Origin: CAXBMB01 sp963976695
Lineage (GTDB): Bacteria; Pseudomonadota; Alphaproteobacteria; Kiloniellales; DSM-21159
Direction: 5' to 3'
DNA: 18,461 nucleotides
NCBI GenBank assembly: GCA_963976695.1
Contig: CAXBMB010000067.1
Span: forward strand, 1 to 18,461
Shown here: piece after piece, positions 15,599 to 18,461 of the stretch
Numbering within the stretch: position 1 is the stretch's first letter
Layout: every line of letters begins with the position of its first letter
Program-made: the position numbers and the translations under genes
The notes under the pieces: model-generated
The model's database searches: none
What the model saw: only the letters and a program-made list of their open reading frames with translations
Told to the model about the DNA's origin: nothing

Positions 15599-15628
15599 TT
15601 GATTGGCCAATAGTCTAGCGTTTATAAC
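15599..15628 (+). promoter_or_regulatory. Candidate sigma-70 promoter of the DUF1476 gene
   Basis: A -35 TTGATT (15599-15604) is 17 bp from TTATAA (15622-15627). A 10-bp perfect palindrome ATTGGCCAAT (15602-15611) overlaps the -35 edge and could be an operator. The predicted leader is about 130 nt. Confidence 0.5.
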
Positions 15629-15762
15629 CGGGGCCGAATGAGAGGTTTGCGGAGGCGCGCCCAGGGTGCGCCACTGTGTCGGAACCGCGTCCCGTCGCCG
15701 CAGATGACGCGGGCCAACACCAGCCGGGCAACCTGCCCAGACCAGTTTTCAAGGGGAGCGAT

Positions 15763-16080
15763 ATGAGCTTCAACGACCGCCAGAAAGCATTTGAAGACAA
15801 ATACCACCACGATCAGGAACTGCAGTTCAAGGTTGAGATTCGCCGGGACAAGCTCTTTGGTCTTTGGGTGGCTGAACAGTTGGGCCTGACAGGCGACGAG
15901 GCGGAAGCCTACGCCAAGTCCGTGGTGGTCGCTGATTTGGAAGAAGCCGGCAGCGACGATGTTATTCGCAAGGTCGTGGCCGATATTCAGGAAAAGAAGC
16001 TGGATATCTCCAAGCACCGCCTGGAAAAGAAGCTGGAGGAGATGTTTGTCGCCGCGCGTGATCAAATCATGAGCGAGTAG
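15763..16080 (+). CDS. F1-ATPase inhibitor zeta subunit (DUF1476)
   Basis: 105-residue soluble, mostly helical protein. In Paracoccus denitrificans the homologous zeta subunit binds the F1 part of ATP synthase through its N-terminus and blocks ATP hydrolysis. The whole family pattern is present: MSFNDRQKAFEDKYHHDQEL at the N-terminus, then FKVEIRRDKLFGLWVAEQLG and a C-terminal helix ending in LEEMFVAARDQIMSE. The ATG at 15763 has GGGGAG about 5 nt upstream; an earlier in-frame GTG (15676) would add 29 residues outside the family. It is a single-gene unit with its own promoter and a strong terminator. Confidence 0.95.
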   Translation: MSFNDRQKAFEDKYHHDQELQFKVEIRRDKLFGLWVAEQLGLTGDEAEAYAKSVVVADLEEAGSDDVIRKVVADIQEKKLDISKHRLEKKLEEMFVAARDQIMSE

Positions 16081-16119
16081 TCGCGGCCGGCCGCCGCTCA
16101 AACACCCCATCCTGTTGAA

Positions 16120-16151
16120 AGAGCTGCTGGAGCGCCAGCGGCTCTTTTTTT
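16120..16151 (+). terminator. Rho-independent terminator of the DUF1476 gene
   Basis: An 11-pair stem (AGAGCTGCTGG / CCAGCGGCTCT, one G-T pair) with loop AGCG is followed by a run of seven T residues ending at 16151. It lies 40 nt past the stop codon. Confidence 0.93.
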
Positions 16152-16692
16152 GTTTCTTGCTCCCTTGTCGGCCCTGGCCGCCCGACAACCCGCTGTTGCG
16201 CTACCTCTGCGAGATATTTTCGCAATAATTATAACCAGCGTATAAGTATTCATAAGCATTCAAATATAATATTACCGACTACCTTTGGATGATTTATGTA
16301 AATTCTAAACAAGTATTTCGGTTTTTATGAAAAATTTGCCGGTTTTTGGCTAAAATTAATGCTTTGTCTACTATTAGAAGCAATCATCGTGTGCGACGCC
16401 GAATAAAGTTGCCGTCGCCCCGGCGACTGTTTGGTTCTTCGACGTCGGTTGCTTTGCGCCAGCAAGGGAACCCTCCGTTGCGCCGTCGCCGGCGTTCTTG
16501 CCCGCGACCCGGCGACTGCCGCCGATGTCGCGGGGCCCGATAGCACGGCGAATAAAAACGATATCGGGGCGGGGCGTTTGGCTAGGAACTTGGCTGGTCC
16601 AACAGGCCCGGCGCCCGCATACCTCCCGCGCGCGATTATCGGATGATTGAGGGTTAGCTTCGCGCGCCATCAAATCAGAAAAGAAGATCAAA
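16152..16692. other. AT-rich gene-free region and chemoreceptor leader
   Basis: About 540 bp. The part from 16205 to 16380 is strikingly AT-rich for this genome. It contains a 5-bp inverted repeat (16208-16224), two tandem 10-bp units ATAAGTATTC/ATAAGCATTC (16242-16261) and a promoter-like pair (16346-16374). From 16390 to 16560 it becomes GC-rich with repeated GTCGCC/GGCGAC words that could fold. I see no supported coding frame. Confidence 0.55.
16346..16374 (+). promoter_or_regulatory. Candidate promoter of the chemoreceptor gene
   Basis: TTGGCT (16346-16351), a 17-bp spacer, then TACTAT (16369-16374). It would give an unusually long leader of about 310 nt. I did not find a sigma-28 flagellar-class promoter. 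Confidence 0.35.
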
Positions 16693-18369
16693 ATGGCAAA
16701 ACACCAAGATACCGGTCGCGCCGCGGCGACGGCCTGGACCGTGTCGAGAAAAATGACCCTGGCCGCGGCCGTGGTGGTTACGCTTTTCCTGATCGCCCTC
16801 GGCGGTTTCAACATCGAAAATTCGCGCAGCACGCTGCTGCGCACCGGTGAAAATTCCTTTTCGACCATCACCGAAGTTTTGGCGGCGACGGTCGCCGACG
16901 GGCTGCGGGACAACCAACCGGCCGCGATTGAGGCGGCCTACGCGGAATTGATAGAAGACGAACACATTCCCATCGCATCGCTGATGACTTTCGGCAGCGA
17001 CGGCCAGGTGATCACCCGCTACCAGTCCGATCAGTTCACCGCGACAGACCTTTCGCAAAGCTATGCGGCGATCAAGCAAAGCGACGCCGAATACCTGGTG
17101 CTGGCCGCCGATGATCCCGGCGGCCAAGACGGTCGAGTTATCGTGGTGATGCCGGCCGGGCATGATCAAAATGATCGTTCGCTGGGCTATTTGGCGGTCG
17201 GCTGGTCAACGGATCAACTGGCGGCGGTGATCGACGAGAGCCAAATGTTGAATGTGTACCTGGTCTCCGGCGCGGTTGTGCTGCTGGTGGTTCTGCTGGC
17301 TTTCGGAACGGCGGCGCAAGTGGGCCGCCCGTTGGGCGCGATTACCTCGGCGATGACAAAACTGGCCAACGGCCAGCTGGATACCGACGTTCCGGCGACC
17401 AACCGCGGCGATGATATCGGCGACATCGCCCGGGCGGTTCTTGTCTTCAAGCAAAACTCTCTGGAAATGGAAAAGCTGCGCCTGCAGCAACTGGCCGATG
17501 AAGAAGACAGGCTGCGCGCCGCGCGCGACCATACGCTACAGATGGCCGATGACCTGGAAACGGCGGTCCGGCAGGTGGTGGACGGGGTTTCCGACACCGC
17601 GCAGAGCACCGAGCAGCGCGCCCGCTCGATGAACAGCGGCGCGGAGGAGGCGGCCCAGTCCATCGGCGCCGTCGCCTCGGCCTCCACCGAAGCGTCGGCC
17701 AACGTGGCGGCGGTTGCCTCGGCGACCGAGGAGCTGTCGGCCTCGATCAGCGAGATCGGGCGGCAGGTGAACAGGTCGACCGAAATTGTGGAGCAGGCGG
17801 TCGGCCAAGCCAAGAACACCAATGACCAGATGCACAGTCTGGACAATGCGGTGGTGAAGATCGGCGAGGTTGTCGGCCTGATCCAGGAGATCGCCGAGCA
17901 GACCAATCTGCTGGCGCTCAACGCCACCATCGAGGCGGCGCGGGCCGGCGAAGCCGGTAAGGGCTTTGCCGTGGTGGCCTCGGAAGTGAAGGCGCTGGCC
18001 AACCAGACCGCCAAGGCGACGGAAGAAATTTCCGGACAGGTCGCCGCCATCCAATCGGAAACCCGCCAGGCGGTGGGGGCAATCGCCGAAATTACCGGCA
18101 CCCTGGACAAGGTCAATGGCATCGCCGAGGAAATTTCCGAAGCCATTCATCAGCAGATGGACGCCACCCAGGAAATCGGCCACAACGTCCAGCAGGCGGC
18201 GGTCGGGTCGAATGACGTCTCAAGCAACATCTCCAACGCTAGCGCCATGGTGACGGACGTCGGGCAAAGCGCCGAGGCGATGCTGAGCAGTGCCGAGGAG
18301 TTGACCCAGCAGGCCGGCAGCCTGCGCAAGACGATCAACGCCTTCCTGGCGAACTTGAGGGCCGCCTAA
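16693..18369 (+). CDS. Methyl-accepting chemotaxis protein
   Basis: 558-residue transmembrane chemoreceptor. TM1 is at about 21-40, the periplasmic sensor at about 41-186, TM2 at about 187-209, and HAMP at about 210-262 (QVGRPLGAITSAMTKLANGQ, then DDIGDIARAVLVFKQNSLEM). A coiled-coil signalling domain follows, with the highly conserved hairpin tip EIAEQTNLLALNATIEAARA and GFAVVASEVKALA at about 396-435. The sensor (about 145 residues) has no motif I can assign; a Cache- or CHASE-like fold is possible. The C-terminus (AFLANLRAA) lacks a CheR/CheB-docking pentapeptide such as NWETF. The ribosome site is weak (AAGAAG). No che genes are adjacent. Confidence 0.96.
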   Translation: MAKHQDTGRAAATAWTVSRKMTLAAAVVVTLFLIALGGFNIENSRSTLLRTGENSFSTITEVLAATVADGLRDNQPAAIEAAYAELIEDEHIPIASLMTFGSDGQVITRYQSDQFTATDLSQSYAAIKQSDAEYLVLAADDPGGQDGRVIVVMPAGHDQNDRSLGYLAVGWSTDQLAAVIDESQMLNVYLVSGAVVLLVVLLAFGTAAQVGRPLGAITSAMTKLANGQLDTDVPATNRGDDIGDIARAVLVFKQNSLEMEKLRLQQLADEEDRLRAARDHTLQMADDLETAVRQVVDGVSDTAQSTEQRARSMNSGAEEAAQSIGAVASASTEASANVAAVASATEELSASISEIGRQVNRSTEIVEQAVGQAKNTNDQMHSLDNAVVKIGEVVGLIQEIAEQTNLLALNATIEAARAGEAGKGFAVVASEVKALANQTAKATEEISGQVAAIQSETRQAVGAIAEITGTLDKVNGIAEEISEAIHQQMDATQEIGHNVQQAAVGSNDVSSNISNASAMVTDVGQSAEAMLSSAEELTQQAGSLRKTINAFLANLRAA

Positions 18370-18392
18370 CCGGTGATGTCGCCGGCGCGCAA

Positions 18393-18418
18393 GGGTCTAT
18401 CGCCGCGGCGATAGACCC
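18393..18418 (+). terminator. Perfect 13-bp inverted repeat after the chemoreceptor gene
   Basis: GGGTCTATCGCCG is followed directly by its exact reverse complement, 24 bp past the stop codon. It can form a long stem closing on CCGCGG. Only a short pyrimidine stretch (CTTGTCTT) follows instead of a T-run, so it is a probable but non-classical terminator. Confidence 0.55.
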
Positions 18419-18420
18419 CT

Positions 18421-18453
18421 TGTCTTGCGGGCGTGCGGTTTGTCTTGCGGGCG
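18421..18453. repeat. 13-bp direct repeat with 20-bp period at the window edge
   Basis: TGTCTTGCGGGCG occurs at 18421-18433 and again at 18441-18453. It may be the start of a longer tandem array beyond the window or a chance duplication. Confidence 0.5.
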
Positions 18454-18461
18454 CGCCGTCC

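Noticed and set aside
16431..16646. Short plus-strand open frame in the leader of the chemoreceptor gene
   Set aside because: No ribosome site, no homology that I recognise and Arg/Ala-rich composition typical of random GC-rich frames.

Overview
The window looks like a chromosomal segment of a GC-rich alphaproteobacterium, probably a free-living and perhaps aquatic Rhodospirillales-type organism. Supporting signs are the F1-ATPase inhibitor zeta subunit (DUF1476, an alphaproteobacterial family), a class Ia ribonucleotide reductase with a large subunit that lacks the ATP-cone, an NhaA sodium/proton antiporter, and a chemoreceptor with a HAMP linker. This assignment is inference from gene content; no rRNA or other phylogenetic marker is present.

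Layout. 1-1102 (minus): 5' part of a heavy-metal P1B-type ATPase that runs off the window, preceded by a 19-bp-spacer MerR-type promoter (1137-1167). 1176-1635 (minus): an internal fragment of a type I restriction HsdR subunit, a dead relic. 1798-2880 (plus): 2-oxoglutarate/Fe(II) oxygenase of the isopenicillin-N-synthase-like group, ending convergently (4-bp overlap) with cysQ (minus). 3934-6273 (minus): a lone molybdopterin-binding, CoxL-like (form II) subunit with no FAD or 2Fe-2S partner nearby. 6453-7658 (minus): nhaA, with an orphan plus-strand terminator in its upstream region. 8182-8715 (plus): an unrecognised zinc-ribbon protein with a 12-bp tandem repeat. 8756-11845 (minus): nrdA-nrdB with a promoter carrying two candidate NrdR boxes exactly 31 bp apart. 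12287-15461 (minus): rluE, a possible 67-codon ORF, an M24 'pita-bread' protein with altered metal ligands, and an NRDE/TANGO2-family protein. 15763-16080 (plus): DUF1476 with a good promoter and a textbook terminator. 16152-16692: AT-rich gene-free leader. 16693-18369 (plus): methyl-accepting chemotaxis protein followed by a perfect palindrome.

How the genes relate. Most are independent housekeeping or stress functions (metal efflux, sulfur nucleotide recycling, ion homeostasis, dNTP supply, rRNA modification, ATPase control, chemotaxis). Only nrdA-nrdB and the M24/small ORF/rluE run look like transcription units. I found no CRISPR array, intact mobile element, tRNA, rRNA or complete defence system, and no convincing new multi-gene system. 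The best second-look items are the NrdR/promoter architecture, the MerR-type operator, the M24 protein with lost ligands, the orphan CoxL-like subunit, the orphan terminator upstream of nhaA, and the recurring 12- and 15-bp in-frame minisatellites.
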